From: Gemmataceae bacterium
GTDB lineage: Bacteria > Planctomycetota > Planctomycetia > Gemmatales > Gemmataceae
Reading direction: 5' to 3'
DNA length: 64,000 bases
Assembly: GCA_009697105.1 (NCBI GenBank)
Contig: SIAQ01000006.1
Location: 1-64,000 of the forward strand
The number at the start of each line of letters is the position of its first letter. The stretch's first letter is position 1. Shown in pieces: positions 26,377 through 36,471 of this stretch. The notes beneath the pieces are model-generated. The model did not search any database. It was not told the origin of the DNA and saw only the letters and a list, made by a program, of their open reading frames with translations. A program made the position numbers and the translations under genes.

Positions 26377-28407
26377 ATGAAGCTTTACCTAACTGTGCCG
26401 ATGTTCGCCGCCCTGTGTGGCGTGGCGATGACCGGCGGCGTAGCGAATGCGCAGCACTGCGGCGCGTTTCATTATCCCGGCGCGATGGTCAGCCCGCAGC
26501 AATTCTGCATGCCGACCGTTCAGTACAGGGTTTGTTATCAAACCGTGTACGAAGATCGCGTTTGTGTCAAGTATCGACCCGTCTACCAGACCGTCATGCA
26601 CGAATGCAAATATACCGTGCAGGTGCCGGTCTACGAAAAGAAAGTGAAGGAACATCGCTACACCGTCGCCAAGCAGGTGTGGGAAACCTACCAGGAAAAG
26701 CAGCAGTACACGGTCTATCGGCCAGTGTACGAACAGCATGTGAAGGAACACCGCACCTGCGTCCTGAAGCCAGCCTATCAACATACCGAGGAAAAAATCA
26801 ATTACACGACGTACAAACAACACATCGAACAACACGTGAAAGAACATCGCTACGTCGTCAATCACCAGAAATTTGAGGAGTACCAAGTCCCTGTGAAGTG
26901 GACCACGTACAAACCGGAATACACCAAGCATGAACGCGAACATCGCTACACGGTTTGCCGACAAGAAATTCAAGAGACCAAGGTCCCCGTCAAGTACACC
27001 GTCTGCAAGCCGGAAGTGACGCATCACATCAAAGAACACCGCTATACCGTGTTCAATCAGGCCTGGCAGGAATACCAGGTTCCGGTAAAGAGCGTGACGC
27101 ATCGCCCAGTTTACGAGAAGCACGAGAAGGATATTCCCTATACCGTGTATCACCAGAAGATCGAAGAACACATGGTTCCCGTGAAGTGGACGACATGCCG
27201 ACCGGTCTACACGAAGCACGAAATGGACGTGAAGGTAACGACCTACAAGACGGTCATTGAGGCACACGAGGCGACGATCAAGAAGGTAATCTGCGAACCG
27301 GTCTATTTCGAGCAGAAGGTCAAAGTTCAATTGGGCGAATGGAAGTCGGAGAATTGCTTTATCCCCGGTCCGATCGTGCAACACACCTATCGCACGCCGG
27401 GCACCTGGACGTTCGACACCTGCACCTGCCGCAGCATCTACATCCCCGGCCCCATCGTGGCGTGCCCCGTTCAGATGCCCGGCCGCTGGGTGTGCAAGAA
27501 GACTTTTATCCCGCGTGAAGAAGAACGCACGGTGAAGTGCTGCAAAATGGTTGGCAAGGAAGTCAGCGAAGTCGTGAAGTATAGCGTTTGCACGGTCATC
27601 CCCGAATATTCGACGCGTAAGTGCACCTATACGACATGCAAAATGGTGACGGAAGAGCACAGCAAGATCGTCACCTGCAAGAAGTGCGTAATGGTTCCTG
27701 AGCAAAAAGTCCACAAGCACACTTGGACGACCTGCAAGATGGTTGCAGAAGAACATACGAAAATGGTATCGTGCAAGAAGTGTATCATGATCCCGGAAGA
27801 AAAAGTCTGCAAGATTCCGTACACGAAGACAAACCTCAAATATGAGGAACATACAAAAATCGTGACCTGCCGCAAGATCGTGGTGATCCCCGAGGAGAAG
27901 GTTGTCCGTATCCCGTATGTGACGTGCAAGATGATCCCGCAGGAACACACGAAGATGGTGATGTGCAAGAAGTGCATCATCGTTCCCGAGGAAAAGGTTG
28001 CGAAGATTCCCTACACGGTCTGCAAAATGATCCCGGAGCATCACACGAAGATCGTGAAGAAGACGAAGTGCATCATGATTCCCGAAGAGAAGGTGACCAA
28101 GGTTCCGTACACGGTTTGCAAGATGGTCGCCGAGGAAAAAGTGCGGATCGTGGAATGCAAGAAATGCCGCATCGTGACGGAAGAGAAGGTCACGCATATC
28201 CCGTACACGGTTTGCCACCTGGTGTCGAAGGAATGCGTGAAGATGGTTCCGCAGGTGACCTACAAGTTTGAGGCCTACTGCGAGACGCAAAAGGTGATGC
28301 GTCAGATTCCGGTGGTCGTGCCGATTTGCACCGATCCGAACATGATGTTGCGATCGTCGCCGCTACCGGTGATGCCGTCGGCAATCGACTCGGAAAAATC
28401 GAAATGA
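26377..28407 (+). CDS. YTV-repeat cell-wall protein
   Basis: A 676-residue exported protein starting at ATG 26377 with AGGAGA seven bases upstream; signal peptide 1-24 ends VANA. The mature part is almost entirely short repeats of the planctomycete YTV type. The first half uses units with Y-T-V and E-H-R (VPVYEKKVKEHRYTV, CVLKPAYQHTEE); the middle has a Cys/Pro/Gly segment (IPGPIV twice); the second half has eight or more units of the pattern EEHTKIVTCKKC-V-IPEEKV-IPYT. Abundant Cys suggests disulfide cross-linking. Such proteins are described as major components of the proteinaceous planctomycete wall. A rho-independent terminator follows. Confidence 0.95.
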   Translation: MKLYLTVPMFAALCGVAMTGGVANAQHCGAFHYPGAMVSPQQFCMPTVQYRVCYQTVYEDRVCVKYRPVYQTVMHECKYTVQVPVYEKKVKEHRYTVAKQVWETYQEKQQYTVYRPVYEQHVKEHRTCVLKPAYQHTEEKINYTTYKQHIEQHVKEHRYVVNHQKFEEYQVPVKWTTYKPEYTKHEREHRYTVCRQEIQETKVPVKYTVCKPEVTHHIKEHRYTVFNQAWQEYQVPVKSVTHRPVYEKHEKDIPYTVYHQKIEEHMVPVKWTTCRPVYTKHEMDVKVTTYKTVIEAHEATIKKVICEPVYFEQKVKVQLGEWKSENCFIPGPIVQHTYRTPGTWTFDTCTCRSIYIPGPIVACPVQMPGRWVCKKTFIPREEERTVKCCKMVGKEVSEVVKYSVCTVIPEYSTRKCTYTTCKMVTEEHSKIVTCKKCVMVPEQKVHKHTWTTCKMVAEEHTKMVSCKKCIMIPEEKVCKIPYTKTNLKYEEHTKIVTCRKIVVIPEEKVVRIPYVTCKMIPQEHTKMVMCKKCIIVPEEKVAKIPYTVCKMIPEHHTKIVKKTKCIMIPEEKVTKVPYTVCKMVAEEKVRIVECKKCRIVTEEKVTHIPYTVCHLVSKECVKMVPQVTYKFEAYCETQKVMRQIPVVVPICTDPNMMLRSSPLPVMPSAIDSEKSK

Positions 28408-28446
28408 TCTCGACACTCAAGCGAGAGCAATGGCAAGAGGTTGAGC

Positions 28447-28488
28447 AAGCGAGGCCCTCGGCAGGACAGCCTGGGGCTTCGCTTTTTT
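28447..28488 (+). terminator. Rho-independent terminator after the YTV gene
   Basis: AAGCGAGGCCC (28447-28457) pairs with GGGCTTCGCTT (28474-28484, one G-U pair), followed by a run of six T. It lies 39 bases after the stop codon. Confidence 0.85.
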
Positions 28489-28548
28489 GTTGGCCGGGCA
28501 CACAGACGTAGCGTTGCTCGATCTGACGAACGCCCAAATACAACGCCG

Positions 28549-28636
28549 AATGAAAAACGAGGAATTAAGAAGTAATGCAGGCGAATCCGCGCGTGCGAAA
28601 GATTCATATGCAATTCCTCATTCTTCGTTCTTCATT
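28549..28636. repeat. Imperfect inverted repeat in the 369-bp gap before the response regulator
   Basis: AATGAAAAACGAGGAATT (28549-28566) is answered by AATTCCTCATTC...TTCTTCATT (28612-28636). The arms are unequal and the structure is weaker than the other families. No gene is visible in this gap apart from the terminator upstream. Confidence 0.55.
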
Positions 28637-28776
28637 GCATTTAAGCCAGCTCTAGCGGCCTCGCACCTCTCTGCAACCCGAATTCATCGCAACTTGTCAA
28701 CGCGCAGGCAGAGTCGCCGGACGAATTCGTAAAATATTCCTATCGCTCACCGCACGCCATCAGGAGTAGCTACCTC

Positions 28777-30258
<1,482 letters not shown>

Positions 30259-30272
30259 ACGCCGACGGTTTC

Positions 30273-30298
30273 GTTTAGCCACAGGCGAGCGGCTAAAC
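30273..30298. repeat. Short deletion form of palindromic repeat family G
   Basis: GTTTAGCC and GGCTAAAC, the tips of family G arms, enclose only ten bases. It lies 15 bases after the response-regulator stop. Confidence 0.75.
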
Positions 30299-30335
30299 AT
30301 GGTTCATTTCCTGAGTCGCGAACGGGAGCAGCGTC

Positions 30336-33300
30336 ATGTTTCATCGTCATACCATTACGGCATTGATCATTATTGTTGGTTGTGTCGATCCCATATGCGC
30401 TCAGCCCGCAGGGCCGCAGGTCGATTTGGCGAAGATACTCGCCTGGCGATCCATAGGCCCGGCGAATATGGGCGGACGCGTCACCGGCTTGGCGGCCTTC
30501 GAGGCTGACCCGAGCACTTGGTATGTCGCCACTGCATCGGGCGGATTGCTCAAGACGGTCAATAATGGCTCCACGTTCGAGCATCAGTTCGATAAGGAAA
30601 AAACCGTATCGATCGGCGCCGTTGCTGTCGCTCCGACGAATCGCAACATCGTCTGGATTGGCACCGGCGAAGCGAACCCGCGCAACTCCGTCTCCTATGG
30701 CAACGGCGCTTACCTCTCCACCGACGGCGGAAAATCGTGGAAGAACAAGGGCCTGACGAAATCGTATCAGATTAGCCGAATCGTCATCCATCCGAAGAAC
30801 CCCGACATCGTCTATGTCGGCGTGCTCGGTCGCCTGTACGGCCCGAACGAAGAGCGAGGCTTGTTCAAAACGATCGACGCCGGCAAGGCCTGGCAGAAGA
30901 TTCACTACGTCAACGACAAGACCGGCGTCATGGACGTCATCATGAACCCCGCCGATCCTGACACGCTCATCATCGCCACCTGGGAACGCCAGCGTGACGC
31001 CTTCGATTCGTTTCGCGGCGACGCCAAGAACCCGCCCGGCGGCGATGTCTATTCGCCGGTGAAGCTGCATAGCCCCGGCAGCGGCATGTTCAAAACGATC
31101 GATGGCGGGAAGTCCTGGACCCCAATCACCAAAGGCATTCCCAAAGGAAACCTCGGACGCATCGGACTCGATTGGCATCAGAAGAACCCTAAGCTGCTCT
31201 TTGCCATCATTGATTCCGAACACGCCGGCAAGGGCGTTCCTCCCGCGAAAGTCGTGCTCGGCATCACACCGCAAGACACCGCGAAGGGTGTCGTCGTCTC
31301 TGCCGTTTCGCTGGACGGGCCCGCGCAAAAGTCTGGTCTGGCCAAGGGCGATCTCTTGCTCTCGCTCGATGGCAATGCGTTGAAGAATATCAGCGGGATG
31401 GCGCTCCTGCTCCAAGGCAAGATCGGCGGTGACAAGCTGAAGGTCGCCTACCAACGCGACGGCGAAAAACGCGAAGCCGAGGTGACACTCGCTGCACGCC
31501 CCGTCGATCCGAATCAACGCGGCACGCTCGGCCTGGCCGTCGATGACTCGGACAAGGGCGTCGTCGTCAGCAAGGTTTTCGACAACAGTCCCGCCGAGCA
31601 AATCGGCATCAAGGCCGGCGATCGACTGCTGGCCATTGACGGCATGAAAATCGACAACCCACGTGTCCTCTTCAAAGTGATTTTTCTCAAGAATGCCGGC
31701 GAGAAAGTCACGCTCACCTACCAGCGAGGCAACGACAAAAAGGACGTGCAGATCACCCTCGATCCGATGTCCACTGGCACGACCGAACGCCCCTACGCCG
31801 GCAGACTCGGTGGCCAAGTCGAAAACATTCAAGACAAGCAAGGCACCGCCGGCAACGACACCGGCGGCGTCTACAAATCAACCGACGGCGGCGATTCCTG
31901 GACCCGCGTCAATAGCATTAACGAACGGCCCTTCTATTTCTCCGTCGTCAAATCCGATCCCAGTGACGAGAAAACCGTCTACTTTCTCGGCATCTACTTT
32001 TATCGCTCGACCGACGGTGGCAAAACCTTCGACGCCAAGGGCATCAACAAGGGCCTGCATGCCGATCATCACGACCTTTGGATCAATCCCAGAGATAGCC
32101 GAAATATGATTATCGGTACCGACGGCGGGTTCTATGTCACGCACGACCGCGCCGCCAATTGGGAACATTTCAACCACTTCGCGCTCGGCCAATACTATCA
32201 CATCACCGTGGACAATCGCAAACCGTACAACGTTTATGGCGGCTTGCAAGATAACGGCACCTGGGGCGGGCCGTCGAACACGTTGCGGCCCAGCGGCGTC
32301 GCCAACTCCGACGTGCGATTCATCAACGGCGGCGACGGCTTCGTTTGCCGAGTCGATCCCACCGATCCCGATCTCGTCTATGGCGAAAGCCAAGATGGCA
32401 TGATGATGCGACGCAACCTTCGCACCGGCCAAAGCTGGTTGATTCGACCCAAGGCCCAACCAAACCTCGGCACGCTTCGCTTCAATTGGTGCACGCCATT
32501 CATCCTGTCGCATCATAACCCGCATATCTTCTACTGCGCGGGTAACTACGTCTTCCGCTCCGTCAAACAGGGCGCCGACCTCCAAGCGATCTCGCCGGAA
32601 ATCACGCTCACCAAACGCGGCAGCGCAACAGCGATCGAGGAATCACCCAAAGATCCCGATATTCTCTGGGTCGGCACGGATGACGGCGCCGTCCAAGTGA
32701 CGCGCGACGGCGGCAAGAAATGGACGAACGTCACCGACAAATTCAAACCCGCCGGCCTGCCCGGACCACGCTGGGTCTCCAGCATTGAACCGTCGCGCAG
32801 TGTCGCGGGCCGATGCTATGTCGTCTTCGACGGACATCGCTCGGACGACGATGAGCCGTATGTCTTCGTCACCGAGGATTTCGGCCAAACCTGGCGTTCG
32901 TTGCGTGCCAATCTACCAGGCGGCTCAACGCGCGTCTTGCGTGAAGATCGCGTCAATCCCGATCTGCTTTACCTGGGAACGGAGTTCTCGCTGTTCGGTT
33001 CGATCGATCGCGGTCAATCGTGGATATCTCTTAACGGCAGCACGCTACCGACGGTCGCGATTCACGAAATCGCCCAGGCCAGCACGGCTCCGGAGATCGT
33101 GGTTGGTACGCATGGGCGAAGCATCTGGGTGCTCGACGTCACGACGTTGAGGCAGATGAAGAAGACGCACTTCACGGAATTGATCGCCCTCTACACGCCG
33201 ACGCCGTTGACGCTTTGGCAACTCGACACAACGCGCGAAGGCATGTTCCGCACGGGAACCCGCGCTTTCGCTGGACAGAATCCGCAGCGAACCGTCGCCA

Positions 33301-33692
33301 TCGACTTTAGCCTGCCGAGCAAAGCCAAGAAACTCTCACTGCGGATCGTGGACGTCGAAGGCACGACATTGCGTGAGTACGATCTCGCCAAGGAATCCGC
33401 AGCGGGGTTGCATCGCATCACCTGGGATCTTTCCACGGGAACCAGTAAGAAAATGCCGCCAGGTGGAAAGAACGTCGGGAAAGGCAAGATCGGCAAAGGC
33501 CAGCCCGCAGGACCGAACGCTCCCTTCGTCGGCGCGGGCAAGTATCGTGTCATTCTCGACGCCGACGGTGTGGAGCTTGCTCGCGTCGTGACGATAGAAG
33601 GCGACCCGCGCCTGGCCGGCATTGACCGTGCCGTCGATGAAGCCGAGGAGGAACACGCGATCCGCCGTTGGCTGAAAGGCACTGAGCCGTGA
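30336..33692 (+). CDS. Secreted VPS10/BNR beta-propeller protein with two inserted PDZ domains
   Basis: A 1118-residue exported protein (signal peptide about 1-22). The body is a beta-propeller of BNR/Asp-box blades as in sortilin/VPS10 proteins and sialidase-like folds (STDGGKSWKNKG, TIDAGKAWQK, TIDGGKSWTP, STDGGDSWTR, STDGGKTFDAK, TRDGGKKWTN, TEDFGQTWRS). Two PDZ domains interrupt the propeller at about 304-392 and 396-480 (GPAQKSGLAKGDLLLSLDG; SPAEQIGIKAGDRLLAIDG). A C-terminal domain from about 960 resembles the FlgD/Ig-like segment of such proteins (SKAKKLSLRIVDVEG, HRITWDL). No catalytic residues were assigned. Confidence 0.88.
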   Translation: MFHRHTITALIIIVGCVDPICAQPAGPQVDLAKILAWRSIGPANMGGRVTGLAAFEADPSTWYVATASGGLLKTVNNGSTFEHQFDKEKTVSIGAVAVAPTNRNIVWIGTGEANPRNSVSYGNGAYLSTDGGKSWKNKGLTKSYQISRIVIHPKNPDIVYVGVLGRLYGPNEERGLFKTIDAGKAWQKIHYVNDKTGVMDVIMNPADPDTLIIATWERQRDAFDSFRGDAKNPPGGDVYSPVKLHSPGSGMFKTIDGGKSWTPITKGIPKGNLGRIGLDWHQKNPKLLFAIIDSEHAGKGVPPAKVVLGITPQDTAKGVVVSAVSLDGPAQKSGLAKGDLLLSLDGNALKNISGMALLLQGKIGGDKLKVAYQRDGEKREAEVTLAARPVDPNQRGTLGLAVDDSDKGVVVSKVFDNSPAEQIGIKAGDRLLAIDGMKIDNPRVLFKVIFLKNAGEKVTLTYQRGNDKKDVQITLDPMSTGTTERPYAGRLGGQVENIQDKQGTAGNDTGGVYKSTDGGDSWTRVNSINERPFYFSVVKSDPSDEKTVYFLGIYFYRSTDGGKTFDAKGINKGLHADHHDLWINPRDSRNMIIGTDGGFYVTHDRAANWEHFNHFALGQYYHITVDNRKPYNVYGGLQDNGTWGGPSNTLRPSGVANSDVRFINGGDGFVCRVDPTDPDLVYGESQDGMMMRRNLRTGQSWLIRPKAQPNLGTLRFNWCTPFILSHHNPHIFYCAGNYVFRSVKQGADLQAISPEITLTKRGSATAIEESPKDPDILWVGTDDGAVQVTRDGGKKWTNVTDKFKPAGLPGPRWVSSIEPSRSVAGRCYVVFDGHRSDDDEPYVFVTEDFGQTWRSLRANLPGGSTRVLREDRVNPDLLYLGTEFSLFGSIDRGQSWISLNGSTLPTVAIHEIAQASTAPEIVVGTHGRSIWVLDVTTLRQMKKTHFTELIALYTPTPLTLWQLDTTREGMFRTGTRAFAGQNPQRTVAIDFSLPSKAKKLSLRIVDVEGTTLREYDLAKESAAGLHRITWDLSTGTSKKMPPGGKNVGKGKIGKGQPAGPNAPFVGAGKYRVILDADGVELARVVTIEGDPRLAGIDRAVDEAEEEHAIRRWLKGTEP

Positions 33693-33701
33693 TACGTTCC
33701 C

Positions 33702-33745
33702 CGTTTAGCGCCCGCACAATGCGACGCGGGCGTAGGCCCTAAACG
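33702..33745. repeat. Palindromic repeat family G, variant
   Basis: CGTTTAGCGCCCGC (33702-33715) is answered by GCGGGCG-TAGGCC-CTAAACG (33726-33745), with a six-base interruption in the right arm. It lies between the VPS10-type gene and the small membrane protein gene. Confidence 0.75.
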
Positions 33746-33769
33746 AAAACAACCAAACAGAGGCCACAC

Positions 33770-34198
33770 ATGGCGATGGGTATCGACGCAATGGCGACGT
33801 ATTACGGCCTACCCGGCTTATTCGCGTTGCTGTATGCCGCGGGGTTCATTCTCGCGTTGGTCTATTGGCGGCGTTGCCCGAGCGCCTGCCGATTGGTCGC
33901 GCTGGCATGTACGATCCATTTCGTCGTGACCTGCACGCGTGTCCTGTTCATCATGTTCTGGTTTCAGGTCGCCAATGATCGCGAGATTTTCAACTACGTA
34001 ATCTTCGGCTTGGGATTCATTAACTTGATAGCCAACGCGATGCTCTTGCTCGCCGCTTTTGCGGGGCGAAACGAGCCGACGCGCCCGTACCCGCCGTTGA
34101 CACCGAGATCTCGCTATGAGGACGACGATGATTGGGAGCGAAGGCCGACGAAGCCACAACCGCCCGCCGGGTCCGACGACGTGGGGATCAAAGTATAA
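33770..34198 (+). CDS. Unknown small membrane protein
   Basis: A 142-residue protein with three to four helices: about 13-31 (LFALLYAAGFILALVYW), 40-68 (VALACTIHFVVTC, VLFIMFWF) and 76-100 (YVIFGLGFINLIANAMLLLAAF), followed by a cytoplasmic Pro/Asp/Arg-rich tail (PYPPLTPRSRYEDDDDWERR). I do not recognise the family. It stands alone on the plus strand between two repeats. Confidence 0.7.
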   Translation: MAMGIDAMATYYGLPGLFALLYAAGFILALVYWRRCPSACRLVALACTIHFVVTCTRVLFIMFWFQVANDREIFNYVIFGLGFINLIANAMLLLAAFAGRNEPTRPYPPLTPRSRYEDDDDWERRPTKPQPPAGSDDVGIKV

Positions 34199-34229
34199 TG
34201 CACGTAGCGTAAACAAGGGATGCCCCAAA

Positions 34230-34249
34230 CGCCAAGCCGCAAGCGGAAG
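34230..34249. repeat. Solo arm of palindromic repeat family A (A8)
   Basis: A single right arm (CGCCAAGCCGCAAGCGGAAG) without partner, 11 bases ahead of the Fe-ADH start; its GGAAG end is the only purine-rich candidate for a ribosome site, 12 bases from the ATG. Confidence 0.75.
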
Positions 34250-34260
34250 ATTCAAACCAC

Positions 34261-35436
34261 ATGACCCTCGACTACGAATTCCTGTCGCCGCAACGCATCG
34301 TCTTCGGTTGGGGTCGTCGACGTGAACTAGGCGATATCGCCAAGACGCTTGGTCAACGCGCCTTTGTCGTGCTCGGTTCGCGTACGCTTGAACGCAACGG
34401 ATCGTGGGCGGAGTTGCGCCAACGCTTGAGCGACGGTGGCATCACGACCGAGCTGCTCCCGATCCTTTCCCGCGAACCGACCATCGCCGACGTGGACAGC
34501 GTGACATCCTACCTTCGCTCGCAACGCGCCGGCCCGGGCGATTTTCTCCTCGCGATCGGCGGTGGCGCTTCAATCGACCTGGCCAAAGCCGCCGCCGCCC
34601 TCATGACGAATATCCATGGCCACAGCATACGCGATTTTCTCGAAGGCGTCGGCCGGAGCCTGCAAGTCACCATACCGCCACTGCCAATGCTCGCCATGCC
34701 GACGACCGGAGGCACCGGGACTGAAGCGACGAAGAACGCCGTCATTTCTGTTGATCGCCCGCCGGTGAAAAAGAGTATCCGCTCGCCGATGATGGTCCCG
34801 CGCGTCGTGCTCGTCGATCCCGAGTTGGCCGTCAGCGTGTCGCCCGAAACGACCGCGTGGACTGGTATGGACGCGATCACACAGCTCATCGAAAGCTACA
34901 TCAGCAAGAACGCCAAACCGATCCCGCAAGCGCTCGCCATACATGGCCTGACTTTGGCGTTGCCATGGATTCGCACGGCGGTGCGTGATGGCGCCTCGCG
35001 CCTGGCTCGTGAAGCGATGGCACATGCCGCGCTGCTCAGTGGCATGGCCCTGGCGAACTCGGGACTCGGCTTCGCGCATGGTGTCGCTGCCGCGCTCGGC
35101 GTCTTCGCTGACGTGCCACACGGTCTGGCCTGTGCGATGATGCTGCCGGTGGCGCTGCGTGTCAATCGCGCGATTGCCGAGAAACCGCTCGCCGAACTCG
35201 CTCGCGCCGCCCTGCCTCCTGCGCTTCGCTCCGACACTGAGGCCGCCGATGCCCTGATCCGTGAGATCCATTCGCTCTGCCATGATTTGAACGTGCCGAC
35301 GCGATTGCAGCAGGTCGGCGTCAGACCCGAGCAACTCGGCGATCTCGTCGCCGGTTCGCGAGGCAACAGCATGAACGGCAACCCATGCCAACTCAACGAT
35401 GCCGAACTACACACAATCTTGGAGGCGATGCTGTGA
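34261..35436 (+). CDS. Iron-type alcohol dehydrogenase, altered metal site
   Basis: A 391-residue group III alcohol dehydrogenase: N-terminal NAD(P) domain with GGGASIDLAK (100-109) and MPTTGGTGTEAT, and an all-helical metal domain. The family binds Fe or Zn with Asp and three His. Here D204 is present, the second ligand is Q208 (GMDAITQLIE), and H273 (LGFAHG) and H287 (DVPHGL) are kept. Some family members with a changed ligand still bind metal or use a different chemistry, so the substrate cannot be inferred. The stop overlaps the GTG start of a PfkB kinase, which strongly suggests the two act in one pathway. Confidence 0.92.
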   Translation: MTLDYEFLSPQRIVFGWGRRRELGDIAKTLGQRAFVVLGSRTLERNGSWAELRQRLSDGGITTELLPILSREPTIADVDSVTSYLRSQRAGPGDFLLAIGGGASIDLAKAAAALMTNIHGHSIRDFLEGVGRSLQVTIPPLPMLAMPTTGGTGTEATKNAVISVDRPPVKKSIRSPMMVPRVVLVDPELAVSVSPETTAWTGMDAITQLIESYISKNAKPIPQALAIHGLTLALPWIRTAVRDGASRLAREAMAHAALLSGMALANSGLGFAHGVAAALGVFADVPHGLACAMMLPVALRVNRAIAEKPLAELARAALPPALRSDTEAADALIREIHSLCHDLNVPTRLQQVGVRPEQLGDLVAGSRGNSMNGNPCQLNDAELHTILEAML

Positions 35437-36380
35437 TTCTCGTAGCCGGACTAACTCCCGCCTGGCAACAGATCCTGCGCTTTGCCGAGGTGAAGCCCGG
35501 TGCCGTCAATCGCGCCCTGGAGGCGCACTGGTGCGCATCGGGCAAAGCGATCAACACGGCGCTCGCTGTTGCCGGGCTCGGCGGACCGGTGCATCTGTTG
35601 TCGCCGGCCGGCGGCTGGACGGGCCAGGCGATGCGCGAGGAATTGGCAGCGCTGAATGTCCCGACCACCTGGATCGCCGCTGGCACGCCTTTCCCCTCGC
35701 GCGTCTGCACGACGGTTCTCGACGACGCGACCGGCAATGCGACCGAGCTTGTCGAAAACGCCCCACCGTTGGCCGACGATGTGCTGCTCGCCTTCACTCG
35801 TGAATTTGCCGCACTTGCCCAACAGGCCAGCTTCGTCGTGCTGACCGGCTCGCTGCCCGCCGGCGTGCCGACGACGTTCTACCGCGACCTGCTCACGTTT
35901 GTGCGATGCCCAATCGTGCTCGATGTGCGTGGCCCGGAACTGCTGGCGACGCTCGAACTCAAGCCGAGCGTCGTCAAGCCGAATCGCGAGGAAATGGCGA
36001 TGACAGTGCAGCGGCCCCTGCCCGACGAGTCGGCCATCCTCGTTGCGATGCGCGAGCTGATCGAGCGCGGAGCGGGCAGCGTCGTCGTCACGAACGGTCC
36101 CGGCCCGGTGCTGATGATGGAAGGCGGCGAGACCTGGCGATTGACGCCACCACGTTTGAACAACGTCGTCAACCCGATCGGTTGCGGCGACTGTCTGACT
36201 GCGGGAATCGCGACGGCATTAAGTCGAGGCGAGCCGCTCACGAGTGCCGTCCGCCTCGGCATCGCCGCCGCCGCCGACAACGCTGGCCAACTGCTGCCCG
36301 CTCGCTTGTCGCGCGCGCGAATCGAATCGCTGTCCACGCAAATCGGTGCAGACCGCCTTCAAACCCCAGGAAGAGGGTAG
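35433..36380 (+). CDS. PfkB-family sugar kinase (1-phosphofructokinase/tagatose-6-P kinase type)
   Basis: A 315-residue ribokinase-family kinase. The start is GTG 35433 inside GTGA, overlapping the Fe-ADH stop by four bases, with GGAGG eight bases upstream; the longer frame in front is not supported. Characteristic parts are the N-terminal ILVAGLTPAWQQ, the substrate segment ASGKAINTALAVAGLGG, and the anion-hole motif NPIGCGDCLTAGIA with the catalytic Asp. The LacC/FruK subgroup (opening with TPAWQ-like) phosphorylates sugar phosphates. The coupled dehydrogenase may supply or use the substrate, for example in sugar alcohol metabolism; this is inference. Confidence 0.9.
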   Translation: MILVAGLTPAWQQILRFAEVKPGAVNRALEAHWCASGKAINTALAVAGLGGPVHLLSPAGGWTGQAMREELAALNVPTTWIAAGTPFPSRVCTTVLDDATGNATELVENAPPLADDVLLAFTREFAALAQQASFVVLTGSLPAGVPTTFYRDLLTFVRCPIVLDVRGPELLATLELKPSVVKPNREEMAMTVQRPLPDESAILVAMRELIERGAGSVVVTNGPGPVLMMEGGETWRLTPPRLNNVVNPIGCGDCLTAGIATALSRGEPLTSAVRLGIAAAADNAGQLLPARLSRARIESLSTQIGADRLQTPGRG

Positions 36381-36471
36381 CATTTCTGGCCTGGCCAACC
36401 CGAGCGCTTGGCTATCTGCTGTTGGCCGATACCTCCCACCAATCGTTTCGCTCATGATGGGGCTTGGTTGT

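Noticed and set aside
26389-28290. 633-residue antisense reading frame opposite the YTV gene
   Set aside because: The repeat codons of the sense gene keep stop codons out of the antisense frame; the predicted protein is low-complexity and has no domain. The sense gene has a signal peptide, ribosome site and terminator.
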